Part shown: positions 1 to 12,300 of the stretch, piece after piece
Numbering within the stretch: position 1 is the stretch's first letter
Layout: every line of letters begins with the position of its first letter
Source: Zygaena filipendulae
Taxonomy: Eukaryota > Arthropoda > Insecta > Lepidoptera > Zygaenidae
NCBI GenBank assembly: GCA_907165275.2
Contig: OU015649.1
Coordinates: 7,842,001-7,906,000 of the forward strand
Direction: 5' to 3'
DNA: 64,000 bases
Made by a program: the position numbers and the translations under genes
The notes under the pieces: model-generated
Seen by the model: the letters and a program-made list of their open reading frames with translations, nothing else
The model's database searches: none
Told to the model about the DNA's origin: nothing

Positions 1-418
1 CCCCCTTTAAGAGATTACCCCTTACAACGTCACAAACTCACAAACTTTTGCTCTTTAGGTATAATATTAGTATAGATACAGTCACCTCTATAAGTTCACA
101 AAGTAGGTATATATAGATTATTCACTTTAAGTAGATACCTAGTCTGTAAAATTTAAAAATATACATAACTCTTGTGTAATAAATGTATAGTATAGTAGTA
201 TAAACATCATTTTATAAGCTCCAAGTAGGTATGTATTAATTGCATAACTTCTAGCAAAGCACAGACCTACCGATCGCAGCGTGGTCAACATACAAAATAG
301 TCTACCTACTTACCTTACGTACGTACGCTTGGATCGACGTCCAAAAAGATTAAACAAGACCCAAGAGCTCTTTTGTCTAAGACATTAAAGAACTACCTAC
401 TTACTTAAGCAATGTGTA

Positions 419-499
419 CAGTCAGCATCAAAAAGATGTAAACTAAAGTTCAACGATTAGAACTAACAGGAAGTGTTTACATGTTTTTGATGGTGACTG
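419..499. mobile_element. 81-bp MITE with 25-bp inverted ends
   Basis: CAGTCAGCATCAAAAAGATG and its inverted partner (CATGTTTTTGATGGTGACTG) match at 23 of 25 positions and are flanked by TA. Most of the element is hairpin stem. Confidence 0.8.
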
Positions 500-502
500 T
501 AG

Positions 503-2485
503 CTCTGTATATTTACTTAGTACCCTTACGTATCTTTTAGTAAAATACCACCTCCATTATTCTTTCCTAAAGACTAATTCGTAATGGGCAATGGCGAGAT
601 TTTTCGTTAGATGTCCATTGTCGAACCCTATTATGAGATCTGTCACGAAAGGGAAAATAAATTTACTAGAGAAGGTTACTACTAAAGGAAGTTAGAGCAA
701 ATGCTCTAACTTGACCAAAACTTTTTTTTGCTAGTATCCCAAGTATATTTTCCACAATATTCACAATACAGTGACTAAGTAACCAGAAAGCGTTTAATAC
801 ATTTCTTTACGTTAATGAATGTTTTAGTGCGTGATGAATAGTTTTGTATGAGAAAATACCCCAGCGACACTGGTTTTCACCTGTTTTCATACTAAACTAA
901 GTTGATGTCCCTTCTATCAGTTATTTTCTGTTCTGTGCTATACATACATAAAATAGGTAATAACGTGATGTGTGAATCAATCTAAATCATGTTATAAGGT
1001 TGTTAAAAATTGTTTAGTTGTAGATTTTATTACAGGTGGTGGTTCTAGAATACAGAAGATAGTCATAAAGAAATCCCATTTTTATACCTACTGCAAATTC
1101 GGCACCGGACGTTTTTTTTTTAATCAACCACCTCGCGATTGCGTGGGTTCATTAAGTTCACCGAGGCACCAACGTTTAAACATATTTTAATACATGAATG
1201 TAATGAAGTAGGTATTATGCAAAAAAATTCGGAACTATAAAAAGTAATTAAACCTCTATCAACTTGGGTACTAAGTTTCATTTATACTCGTAGTATGTAG
1301 GTAGTCAGTATAGTTATTAAGCATCGCAAGAAAATACATATTTTGGTCATTCCTAGTTGTCCTCACCGCCGATTATAAATGGAAAAAATACAAATTAAAA
1401 TACCGACTCATCACCTTCGAGTTAAGGATGTCCCAGTTAAGGATGTCCACACATCATAGACTGAGACAATTACTCTACTACGAATGGTCCGCAAAAGTAG
1501 GGATTATATGTATTTGGTATTGGACTATGAAGGTTTTTCAAATATTGGCTGTATTTATATTGAGAGATGGTAACGCAGAAACATGTTCAACTACATAGTA
1601 TATCAGATGCTATCACCTTTAGATAGACAGGACGCTTAGGCCTTAGACCAGCGAGAACCTAAATCAAAGTTTCTGGAATTCACGCTGTCTTACCAATTAC
1701 TAAATTTAATTAAAAACAATAGTTTTATTAATAAGTCTGACGACAATAAGTACAATATGGTTTAGATGTTGTATTGTCATCAAAATCAACTTTAAAGTTA
1801 GTAAAAGATTGAGTAGACGTACAAATACTTACATTCCATTCCTAATAGGTACATGGCAAGTATTATAAATAACTGCCTACCTAATTCAATCAAGGACTGG
1901 CCCTAGCCCCTTGTCCCGGATTTCTTAAGACCTCCGGGAAAACTTTTGCTACGCCTAGATATAGATGTAAATCATAAATTACTTAATTTGCATCCGACGG
2001 AAAATTAGAAGAATACGAACGTTGTTTACAAATCGGTTGATTTACAAGATTTTCATAAAATTTATTTTTAAAAAAACAAAAAATGGCTTATTACAAAAGG
2101 CCAATAAAATGTTATAGGTACGTCTACGAAATTAAAGCACAAAAATCCTCCCAAACCCTTTTTTAAATGCTTATATTATAATAGTCAAAGTCGTCCATCA
2201 GTAAGGGAATTAGTAATTAGTTAAATATTAAGTCTATATTTAATGATCTCGAATCCTAAGGATTTTTATCAAATTATTTAAAATAGATAAGTAATAATAG
2301 GTAGGTAGGTAACTAGGTACCTACCTATAACTTATAAAACTTTCAAATTAAAAGTCAATCATTTATTATCACAATCATTAACGAAACTTACTATCCTTTA
2401 AAAAAATTAATTTTAATCATACAAAGACTTTTAATCTTAATATTTGCAATCCCGTTAACCCACAGAATCTTTAGAATCTTATACA
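503..2485. other. No gene seen (AT-rich non-coding)
   Basis: Only short stop-bounded frames and TAGGTA-type microsatellite (near 2297-2330). It is probably intron of the homocysteine S-methyltransferase gene. Positions 1-110 hold a fragment of the Helitron-like family. Confidence 0.6.
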
Positions 2486-2489
2486 TCTA

Positions 2490-2708
2490 TACATATAAAA
2501 TGCTTTGTCCTGAATGACTGACTGACGGATCAACGCCTAAACCGCTGATCTGAAACTTGGAGGGTGTGTTCTTTGTAGGTATGACGTAGGTACCCGATAC
2601 ACAAGGATTTTTGAAAATTCAACCTCTAAGGGGGTAAAAAGGGGTTGCATAGTTTGTATGGAACAATTCCGCGGAACTCTGAAATTATCGCGGGTGGGTT
2701 AGTATTAA
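2490..2708 (+). mobile_element. Helitron-like copy, degraded
   Basis: It contains TTGTCCTGAATGACTGACTG, GATCAACGCCTAAACCGC and the GC-rich end AATTCCGCGGAACTCTGAAA ending GGGTTAGTAT. The GC-rich stretch 2710-3010 that follows is unexplained. Confidence 0.6.
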
Positions 2709-3044
2709 GATTAGGCGTAGTGGTCCTGTCAGTTAATCTCAATAGATCACAGACTCACAGTTCCCCTGAAGGTTTTGGACTGATGGCCAATGCGAACGAG
2801 TGTGTGGCTGCTTGTCGTCACAGGCCTGCGTCGTCAGGTATCGGCCGAACAGCCGCTATTCAGGCCGCTGTTGGCGCGGGTGAAACTGTCGATTGCCGCC
2901 TGCTAGTGTGTACTCAAAGCCGGTATTCGACCATTGTCGGCAGGCAGTAATCGCTATAATGTGTGGGCTATGCAAACCATGAACGTCAGGCCAACCGATA
3001 GGACCAGAAACTTCAGGCGGACAGTTAATGTGTGGGGCCCTTTT

Positions 3045-3336
3045 AAAATCAATTACCTCGATCGTCGCTCGATCGAGCTGACGCTGATGCATCGCTCGCT
3101 GTGTGCGTGGCGCATGCCTTGCATACGTATTATCTATAGTGAGCTACGTGTATTGTGTACCTTGTGAATGTAATTCTAATGTTTTATCAATGAATTTATT
3201 TTGCTCATATTTTGCAAACTACCGAACTTATAACAGATATTATTTTTTCACTTATCTTGTTTATTGTCATAACGTATAGTAATTTATTACTTTCATCCCT
3301 GTAAATATTGCAGCTAATTTTACCACATGTTATATT
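3045..3336 (+). mobile_element. MITE family A, 5'-truncated copy next to a splice acceptor
   Basis: It aligns with the inverse of 11260-11690 from ACCTCGATCGTCGCT to TGCAGCTAATTTTACCACAT. The left end is missing. The right end lies about 10 bp before the acceptor of the homocysteine S-methyltransferase exon, so the element supplies most of that intron's 3' region. Confidence 0.75.
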
Positions 3337-3345
3337 TGTTTACAG

Positions 3346-3544
3346 ATGGATAGATCGTGACAAGTGCGAAGCTGTAGAAGGTTACATTCCGGAGTGGCTG
3401 GAGCTGGGCGTGCGCTACGTCGGCGGGTGCTGCCGAACGTACGCCGCGGATGTGTCGCGTATACGCAACCAGGTGCGCTGCTGGCGCGATAGGTACCGCT
3501 TTCACGCACAATACAAAGTTAACCCCGAATCTCTTATCAACTAA
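3346..3544 (+). CDS. Homocysteine S-methyltransferase, last exon (partial gene)
   Basis: This exon encodes the C-terminal end of a homocysteine S-methyltransferase (MmuM/YagD type), which moves a methyl group from S-methylmethionine or S-adenosylmethionine to homocysteine in the cytosol. It starts after a TTTACAG acceptor with the last base of a split codon. It then reads WIDRDKCEAVEGYIPEWLEL followed by GVRYVGGCCRTYAADVSRIR. The GGCCRT motif holds two of the three zinc-binding cysteines of the family; the third, in a GVNC-type motif, would lie in an upstream exon. About 40 residues follow GGCC before the TAA at 3542-3544, a normal length for this family's tail. I found no other exon of the gene in positions 1-3300, so the previous intron is longer than 3.3 kb or the locus is broken upstream. 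A foldback MITE copy ends about 10 bp before the acceptor. Identity is confident; completeness cannot be judged. Confidence 0.87.
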
Positions 3545-3710
3545 ACGTCCAAAACCACGGGCCTGTTGACTGATTTATGTACGTTAATATTTGATCTGCT
3601 GCGAGTGAATTCCGAGTTGTAATTCAAATTTATTCACAGGCGTTAGTCCTGAGGCTTAGGGATTCTGTTCAGAAGACAGAAGCAGTAGTGGCAAAAGCTT
3701 TAGTAATTAT

Positions 3711-3716
3711 AATAAA
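3711..3716 (+). promoter_or_regulatory. Candidate polyadenylation signal AATAAA
   Basis: AATAAA lies 167 bp after the stop codon of the homocysteine S-methyltransferase exon; a second one occurs near 3808. Either could end the transcript. The assignment rests on motif and position only. Confidence 0.4.
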
Positions 3717-4195
3717 TAACCTTGATATACTGATCAAATCGTTATTAGTTCAATATAAAATTCTGTGCCATTGTTTGATGAAGTATGTTTTATGTTTTTT
3801 TTTTATAATAAAGTTATATTACTTGCCCATAATTGTCTATGAGTTTTATGGTTTTATAGTATATGTAGTTGCCCCATTGATATATTAAAAAACCGTTTTT
3901 ACCGGTTTTTTTAATCAATGAGTTGCCTGCATAAATTTTGAGCGCCATAAAACATGTCTTTGCATAAAAGTTAGGTTTAGCATAAACTGAATATACCAAG
4001 ATTAATATTTTTTATGTTAAATAAAATCAATATTGCAATAAAAATATCCTTTAATTTTACTGCCTACCCCCTTAGATTCTTCCTATATCAAAATTTACAT
4101 ACAATATGTTTGCCTGAATGTTAGTCATTTAGTTTAGACTTAAGAGAGTGGCAAGCAGGTTGTTCTAAACATCTAAGATCCATGCATGTATTTCG

Positions 4196-4408
4196 TAAGG
4201 ATATCACTACACAAAACAAACTACAAAGTCCTAAGCCGCGTCTGTCTGTATGTTGGCAATTTACTCAAAAACTACTGAAAGAATTTTTATGCGGTTTTCA
4301 CCAATAGATAGTGATTTATGAGAAAAGTTTATACGTATAGTCTATCCCGGAATTCCCACGGGTACTCCGAAGTTACCGCGGGTGAAATCGTAGAGGACAG
4401 TTAGTATA
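4196..4408 (+). mobile_element. Helitron-like Lep1-type copy
   Basis: It contains AAAACTACTGAAAGAATTTT, GCGGTTTTCACCAATAGATA, CGGAATTCCCACGGGTAC and ends GAGGACAGTTAGTAT. Confidence 0.75.
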
Positions 4409-4634
4409 CATATTATAAATAAATCTTTGTGTGATACTTTTGAACTTCCTTAGTTACGATTCCTAATTGGTATATTTGCCTAAATTTAAATTTTAATTCG
4501 CTGCCTATTTACTGTTTAACATGAATGAAAAATTATTCATATATTGTGGCAACAGAAAAAAACCTTTTCAATGGATATTCATCTGACTCAAATTGCAATA
4601 TTTGTTGCATTTTCCATAAACAATAAATAGGTAG

Positions 4635-5382
4635 CAGTGGCGAAGGTACCATACAAGCCGATTCCCACCGGCTTCCCTTCAGAAGTTGGGAACACAACCA
4701 CACTCTCTACCGTAATTTAGAAATGGCATAATCAGTAATTTTTTGTAGTAAGTATTTCAGTAGAATCTACTGAAATACTACAAAAATTATCTCTACTGAG
4801 TAGAAAACATTACAAAACGCCTAAAGTATCAACAAAATTTGCTCTTCAACAACAAATTGTTATAAAACAAGCCGCTGGCGCGATCGGCTTTTTGGCAGTT
4901 AAACTTCCATACAAAATAATGCCATGACGTCACATCAAGGTCGCAGGCAGCCGGCTAAAATAGCTACTTTGGTAAGCCGCTACAAATCGAGTTACTCTCT
5001 CCATTTCACTCACGCGCACGCATTTTCTATTACTGTCTCAACAAATATCCTTATTGGTCCTAGAAATTCGAAACGAAGCGGACATTCTGAGATGACTGTT
5101 GACAGACAACTTGAGTTTATGACGAAAAAATTTAAAATTTGAATTTGTTAGTTAGTGTCCGTATTAGAATTTATTTCTTGGTATTAAATAGTGATTAGTA
5201 TTAAAGTTGGACTTTTTTTTTGTTGTGTGTAGTGATAGTGAAAGCAGTTACGCAGACGTACGTTGAAATTAGGTACCTATTTGCGGTAAGTAGATAGTTT
5301 AATAAGTTGAAATTACGTATTTATAGTAGGTACCAAATAGATTTCCGGCTTGCCTCTCTCAATATTCCACCCTTCGCCACTG
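4635..5382. mobile_element. hAT-type non-autonomous element with perfect 8-bp target duplication
   Basis: The 748-bp element starts CAGTGGCGAAGGT and ends CCCTTCGCCACTG, the CAGTGGCG-type terminus common in hAT elements. The 8-bp sequence ATAGGTAG flanks it on both sides (4627-4634 and 5383-5390). Subterminal AAGCCGG/CCGGCTT and an internal hairpin at 4743-4790 (TTTCAGTAGAATCTACTGAAA) are present. No transposase frame exists. Confidence 0.9.
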
Positions 5383-6149
5383 ATAGGTAGGTACAGCAAA
5401 ATTAAGCATATTCAAGTTTTAGTAACATTCATGCATAGGCGGTTCGTTTAGTATAATAAGCATTCAGCATACACAATAATAATCAGTCTTTTTAATGTCC
5501 CTCTGATGAGGCACAGGCCTATCCTAGTGCTGTGTGTGGATGAAGCCTGGTGCGGATTTGTGAAAGTTCGCACACGCTTTACGTAATGTAGGTTGCCTTA
5601 CTATGTTACCTTCGTTGTATTGCCTGTTCAACGATGACGTTTTATATTCGTATGTAGATCAGAAAGTACGAATCAAGGTACTATCGAGTCCCCGCCCTCT
5701 AAAAACAGGTGTGAATTCTACCGCAGTATTACCAAGGCTCATTAATATGGCAATATTCAACCCCTAGCTACGTAAAGTATCAATCTTGTCTCCATTTATT
5801 ATTATGACGCATTGAACCTTGAGAAAATTGACTTTTGCAGCCCACTTTATAATAGTGTATTGTTTTTAAGTGTCACGTGGTTTTACACCTACGTGTTGTA
5901 GAAGGGTTGCGCTTCAATGAACACTCACTGAACCGTAACTCTGTGATTAAACATTCTAGGTAGCTGTTCGCCGCTTTATCCCATCACCACTTTATGAATA
6001 GATAAATACAAGACAACTGCGGTTTAATTACGTACGAAGTGATTTATATCACCTAGCTAACATTGTTATTTATGAGTTTAAGGACACTAATAACATAATA
6101 TACCGTACCAACGTATACTGCTCCTATATCATCCTAATTTTATCTATCT

Positions 6150-6965
6150 ATACCTAAAATGAAACTGTAGAGGGGTCAATTCTGTACATTGAATATATAT
6201 TCAAAATTAATATTGGAGGATGAATGGTGATCGATACTGATGCCAAAAATGCAATCACTAAATTTTTGTCTGTCTGTCTGTCTGTCTGTAGTGCACGCAT
6301 GGGTCAAAATCTACTGAATTTTAACCAAACTTGGTACGATTGTAGTCCATACTCCTGGGCAGGTTATAGGCTATATGTAACATTACGCTAAGACACATAG
6401 GAGCTGAGCAGTGACGATAAATTTGAAGCAAGACGGATGAAAATGCGCTTTTGAGCTCTTATCCTCGCATACGTTTACTCAATCACGCAAAAACGGCTGA
6501 ACGGATTTGGATGAAATTTGGCATGCACGTTGTCAGGGGTACAGAGAAGGACATAGGGTACTTTGCATCCCGGAATTCCCGTGGGAACTCCAAAATTACC
6601 GCGGGTGAAACCGCGGGGCACAGCTAGCATAGTATATAAAACAAAGTCGCTTTCCGCTGTATTATGTCTGTCCCTATGCTTAGATCTTTAAAACTACGCA
6701 ACGGATTTTCATGCGGTTTTCACCAATAGATGAGTGATTCATGAGAAAGGTTTATATCTATATTTTATCAAGGAATTCCCGCGGGAACTTCGAAATTACC
6801 GCGGGCGAAACCACGGGGGACAGCTAGTTAATATTATAAATGCGAAAGTGAGTTTGTTTGTTTGTTACGCTTTCACATACACGTTGTCAGGGGTACAGAG
6901 AAGGACTTATAGTACATTTTCCCTGGAATTCCTGCGGCAACTTCGAAATTAAAGCGGATGACACT
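6150..6965 (+). mobile_element. Cluster of Helitron-like (Lep1-type) elements
   Basis: At least three units lie head to tail. One runs about 6150-6628, with a TCTG microsatellite and the end GAAACCGCGGGGCACAGCTAG. A Lep1-type unit is at 6633-6828, containing AAAACAAAGTCGCTTTCCGC, TCTTTAAAACTACGCAACGG and the end GGGGGACAGCTAGTT. A partial unit reaches 6965. The GC-rich palindrome (CCCGCGGGAA...ACCGCGGG) followed by CTAGT is the Helitron-type 3' end. None encodes Rep/helicase. Confidence 0.82.
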
Positions 6966-7082
6966 TTATCTCTATATTTTCATTAATTTGAAAAAGCAAA
7001 AAAAAATGTATCTATTGTTTTTTATTTTCTAACTGACGGACTAATTAAATAATAATAATTAATTATTAATTATCTATCTATA

Positions 7083-7670
7083 CTATAATAAAAGAGTAGA
7101 ATCCGCGATTCTGTCCATTGAATATTTTTACCTAAAATTGAGAGGGGTGATAAAAGAAGAGTAATCAAGTCCAAAAAAAAGTTTTTAAAATTCTTTTCTG
7201 TCTGTCTGTCTGTTCGCGATAATCTCTGCATCTACTGGACGGATTGTCATGCAGTTTTCAGTAGTAGATTAAGCTAAGTCTGGAGCGACATATAGGCTTG
7301 TTTTATTGTTTCATCGAAATAGGACAAAGGAGAAAAAAGTTATCATCAGTTAAAGACTTCAGCGCAATGCAATGCCCGAAAGCTTCGACATAATGTTGCA
7401 TAACGAACATGATAAAACCTTTTTAGAGATAATCATTTTTTTTTTGTAATTGATTTTTCACGAAGTGACAGTTTTAAGGCTTGGAGAGACAGATGATGTG
7501 ATTATATTTTCTTTGAGACTAGAGAGTATATAACCACTACCTACGTTTTAAAAGAGTGAGAAACAAAGTGAGAAAATCTAACGTCATTAGGTACTGACGT
7601 ACTGACATCTCAGAACATTAACAGGTCTCAGAAATTCACGCGGGTAAAACCGCGGGCACCAGCTAGTTAT
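7083..7670 (+). mobile_element. Helitron-like element
   Basis: It starts near ACTATAATAAAAGAGTAGAA, carries a TCTG tract at about 7198-7213 and ends with GTAAAACCGCGGGCACCAGC then TAGTTA. It resembles the unit at 6150 in order of motifs and has no coding capacity. Confidence 0.75.
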
Positions 7671-8587
7671 TAATAAGAATTTAAATTTTCAAAAATCGTC
7701 AACATCCCTATTCTTGTCAGCTAGAAAAATACAGTAGGTACTATAGGTAGGTAGGTAAAATAATAGTCAATATTATGTAAAGTAATTTTCTGCGAGTGTT
7801 TCATGTTTGCTTATCCGACTTTTACGAGGTAGTAATTTTTCACAGAGATGGCAGAGACTAGAATCGCTAATGTATATCTACTAAAGGTATCCCAGCACAT
7901 AGTGTACTAAAAGAAACTATTCGCGCCTGGAACCGCAAAACCGCAAACAACATGTAAAACCTAAGTATTTCTCAATTATATTCTTCTTCTTAATTATGTA
8001 TGGAAAACTATATGTATTTAATCTGCCATAATATGGATAGTGGATATATTAATCGATATCAATCTACTCTTTTGAATTAAACCAAATTACTTGGCACTGG
8101 CGAAACCATTGTCCGAATCATATAATAGAAGCTAATTAAAAATTGAGCTACGTTTATAACGTTTTGAATATAGCTAACGGCTGAAATCGACAAAAATTAA
8201 AAGTAGTTTTCTACGAAACGAGTTTTGAAATAGCCTCCAAGTGATTACCTTCTCTCTGATAGCCTCCCTGTGTGGTCTAGTCACATGCACAGTATGTCAT
8301 GCCAAGAGTATATATGTATATACTGTCATGTCATGGATGACAACGAATCATAGACAATGTGGTTTAAAAATAGTAAAAGACGTGTTTCAAAAGAGGCAAC
8401 GTTTAATTAATACTTGTAAAGCAATATGATTACCTTTAAGGCCATTATGGGGGTCAAACTAATACCACCCGCTATTAAAATTTTTTATCTTCTAAGACAT
8501 TTCATTCGATAGGAAAATAATGTATAAAAATGGTAAATACTAAGTTTTAATGTAAATACTGCAGTAGGAATGGCAAAATAATATAAA

Positions 8588-8965
8588 AAAAGTTTCATTG
8601 AAAACCGCCAAAACTGGTCGTTACGGGCACTTAGTGTAAAAAAAAATATACTCAATCAATATTGTGTGAATATGGTGGATTTTGCATAATAGTGATCCAT
8701 TACTGATGAACAGTGTGCGGAAACACTGAAATAAGATGAAATAGGGCGTCCATCGGGAGGTTTTCGTTTTACTATACAACTTCCCACAGAGCGTCTTATT
8801 AAGGTTCAACTGTGAAGATTTGCTGCCAAAAGATCCGGTAAAGCATCGAAATGCATCTCACCAATGCATTTCGATGTAATTAACTTCAGAAGAAGAAATA
8901 TACCACTGAATTGGGTGTATGGACTAAGTTTCCTTCTGCCTTCCCCGAAAGGGGTAAATAAACTT
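8588..8965 (-). mobile_element. Single arm of the 29975-30765 foldback family
   Basis: It matches the right arm of 29975-30765, with GTGTGAATATGGTGGATTTT, ACTATACAACTTCCCACAGA, GGTTCAACTGTGAAGA and CCTTCCCCGAAAGGGGTAAA. The other arm is absent. It lies just beyond the Pix coiled-coil exon. Confidence 0.78.
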
Positions 8966-9116
8966 CACCACCATCTGCAGATTTGCCTTTTTTACATATT
9001 CTCCTTGGACTGTTTAAATGAAATGTGAGAAAAAACTTTTATATGTAGTTTTATCAATGACATTCTATAAAATATCATTGAGTTTTATAGGTCGATCCTT
9101 GTAGGGCTTTACTATG

Positions 9117-9373
9117 TTAACATTTACTTTCCTTGGCGTCTCTTAACAAATCGTTTGATTGTAATGCGGCGATGGCGAGCGTTCGTTCCTGTTTCTCCTC
9201 GTCGAGTTGTTGGTGCAGGTTTTTAAGTTGGAACTTCAATGTTTTCACCTCGTTCTGTAGCCGCATGACGACGGTCCACAGGCTCGCCGAGCCGTGGGGC
9301 GAAGCGGTGTGCACCGGCAGCGAGGGCGACCTCACTAACGCCTCTATCGACACGGATGGGTCGTCGTCGCACT
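9117..9373 (-). CDS. Pix: Pix terminal exon: C-terminal coiled coil
   Basis: The acceptor ATTTTTTCAG| joins exon 9 in phase 1. The exon reads [19 protein letters not shown] and then a coiled coil. In that coil [20 protein letters not shown] and [18 protein letters not shown] show heptad spacing of Leu/Val/Met. In beta-PIX this region forms the trimeric coiled coil needed for oligomerisation and GIT assembly. The frame stops with TAA at 9117-9119. A possible donor GGAAA|GTAAAT just before the stop means the true C-terminus could lie further downstream, although I found no later exon in positions 1-9116. Confidence 0.85.
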
Positions 9374-12300
9374 CTGAAAAAATATTGCCATCATTATCTT
9401 CCTTAATATACGAGCTCCGTGAAAAGCTTCAATATACGACTTTCTTTTACCCACCTTTAGTAACTTCTTAACATCTAAACACATATTGGTATATAAATTA
9501 TTGGTTTATATATATTTTTATTTGGAGATTTCAGTGAACACAATAATTTTATTCACGAACAGTGATTTAATTACCTTTAAATACCTAATTTATTGAATCA
9601 TTCGAAATTTATATAGCGGCATAAAAAATTCAGGTAATTTATATGTACGTTTCAGCAAAGATATTTTAAGTATTATTTCAGAGCATACTAGACGCTTAAT
9701 ATGATAAGGTACGAAAGTGTTAGGCAGCTTGCGTTAGTGACCTAGGTGATTGACTTTAGATCTATTTACACACCGTTGAGGTGGATGGTGCAAAACCACG
9801 TGCATTATTCTATATCTTTACGGCGTTTAATTCATACAAACGTATTCCTCTCTGTTTTCTCCTTAGTTAATAACGCCAGAGCAAATATTTTTTTTACTGT
9901 ACAGTATGTAATACCCCAACCATTATTGTTTTTTTGTAAATTAATTATCATATGAAAACACGTGGATATTTATTCCATCACTATTGGTTCCTCAAAGTTA
10001 GCACGGGAAACTGTGCTATCGCTGCTTCTTTCTTTTTCTTTAATAATGGCGTCTATACCTAATTATAATTTGCCAATGACAATGTTCCTTAATAATAGAA
10101 ATCTCATCATCTACTCCTTCAATTATGGCGGCACGCCAATGACAATGTTAGATTGTTCCCCAAGTTAAAACATGGCTCTCTTGAAAGCCAGTTCCCTGCT
10201 CTGGGTCCAAAATAGATGCTGAAAAGTGACTGAAATAACGAAGACAACGTGACACGCGTGTTTTCGGAACGCAGAAACTGTGCTATCGCTGCTATCTGAT
10301 TAGATTTACTGTCATGGCGACTTTGTACTGAATGTCTAACTTTGACAAGGTATTTTGTTTTCAGCTATGTATTTCATGTTTTTGCATTCAATTCTACCTA
10401 GTGTAACCTAGTAACCAGAGAGAAGGTAATCACTACGCTAGTAACCCTTTACATCTCTACAATAATAAAATTATGATAACTATAACAAATAAGATTACGT
10501 TTGAAGGAGACAGGTTCAGTTATTTTATTGCAAAAGTTGACAATCTTGTTCAATTAATTATCCGGTATAGGTAAATAACCTTTTATACCTACACTTAATA
10601 CATCCCCCCCCATCTGCTCTCAGCTAAGTTGACAATCTACAATCGTTAACGTATAGAAAACCGATCGTAATGTCATGTGGTCATGTACAATCGTCCAATC
10701 AAACGTCAAGTCAACGGCTCAGTTTCTTAGTTTTCTATGCGTTAACAATTGTAGATTGTTAACTTGGCTATAAGAGAGGTGTTGTTTTTTGGTTTTTTGG
10801 AAACATCGCGCTGAATCTTCTAGATGAATTTAAACAAAATTTGGTATGTTAAGCAGCCTTTGTCCTGGGTTAAAACCGGATACTTTTAATCTTGGCACAA
10901 AAGAGATGAATCCGGTGAGCAAAAGTTTGTTATAGATTATTTATGAGTCGAAGTGAAGTGTGTTATGTACAGGTAACTAAATCCATATAAAAGTTGCAGT
11001 TACATAAACATTTATTTTTCTGAATATAATAATTCTTAAACAACAATAAAATTTTATATAAAAATAAATACATACACATAGCAATTTAAAACATAATTAA
11101 TTTTAATCGAATATACAAAGGATTTAACAGGTGGTGCTTAGGTTAATGCGGATACTTAATATAAAATTAATAAATTCTACTTATTTATAACAATGATATA
11201 CATAAGTGTCTATGTTTTACAGAGCGAATAAAAAATTGCGTTTTATGGATTAGCAGTATTATATAAGATGTTGTAAAATTAGTTGCAAATATTTATAGGG
11301 CTGAAAGAATATGTTATAATAAACAGAACAAATTATATTATAAGTTCGGTAGTTTTTCAAAATATGAGAAAAATAAATTTATTGAAAAAACATTACAACT
11401 GCATTCACAAGGTACACAATCTACGTAGCTCACTGATAAGCGGCACGCGCTACGCACATAGCGAGCGACGCATCAGCTGTTCAGCTCGGTCACGGCTCGG
11501 TCTAGCGACGATCGAGGTCATTATAAACTGTAAAACGATTGATCGGCGAGCGCCTTCACAGGCTGTTTTCATTTTAATGGATTTATTTAGTTTGAATTTT
11601 TTTTATTTCTTTTTTATGAACATGTTTATAACCGTGTATAGTTTCAACCCAGTAAATATTTGCAGCTAATTTTACTACACCTTATAGTATACGTAAGTCT
11701 GTGGGTGTTACAGAGGTGCTGTGTTTTGAAATATAATTACTCGAGCATGCATTTAAAAATAAAATGTATTATATCTACAACGCAGGTGTTATTAGGACCA
11801 ACCGTTCAAAACTATGATTTACTTCATTTACAAGTTTAGTTTAACTTATACAACTTGCTGCTTGGTTTGTTGAATATAAATTCAAGGAGTTGCATATGAT
11901 AAAGGCAAAGTTTAAACTGCAGGCGGATCAAACCGCTTAGTTGCCGGATGAGAGAATAAATACATTATTTTGAAAAAGTAAAAGACTAAGGTTCAAATTT
12001 GAATATACATTTTATACCACTTATATGTAAGAAACACACAAAATGCCTATTTACAGGTGACCAAAAAGTAATACTGACTAAAATTTTTGCTGATGTTTGT
12101 AACAACTTCGGAGAAACATAGTATAGGTGCCTAATCCAGAAAGAAAGTATTTCTTTATAAAATATTATTTCACAAAAACTAACAAACTGAATTTCAAAGA
12201 TTTTCTTTGGGGAAAACATTGCTCTGTAAAATCTGCTTTTGAACATGATTTATTTAAAAATCGACTGCCCTACGGAAAAAACAAAGCAACTGACATTTCA

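Noticed and set aside
11283..11669. 128-codon open frame
   Set aside because: It lies entirely in a MITE with inverted ends, and its apparent similarity to a frame at 2856-3092 is due to the shared repeat.
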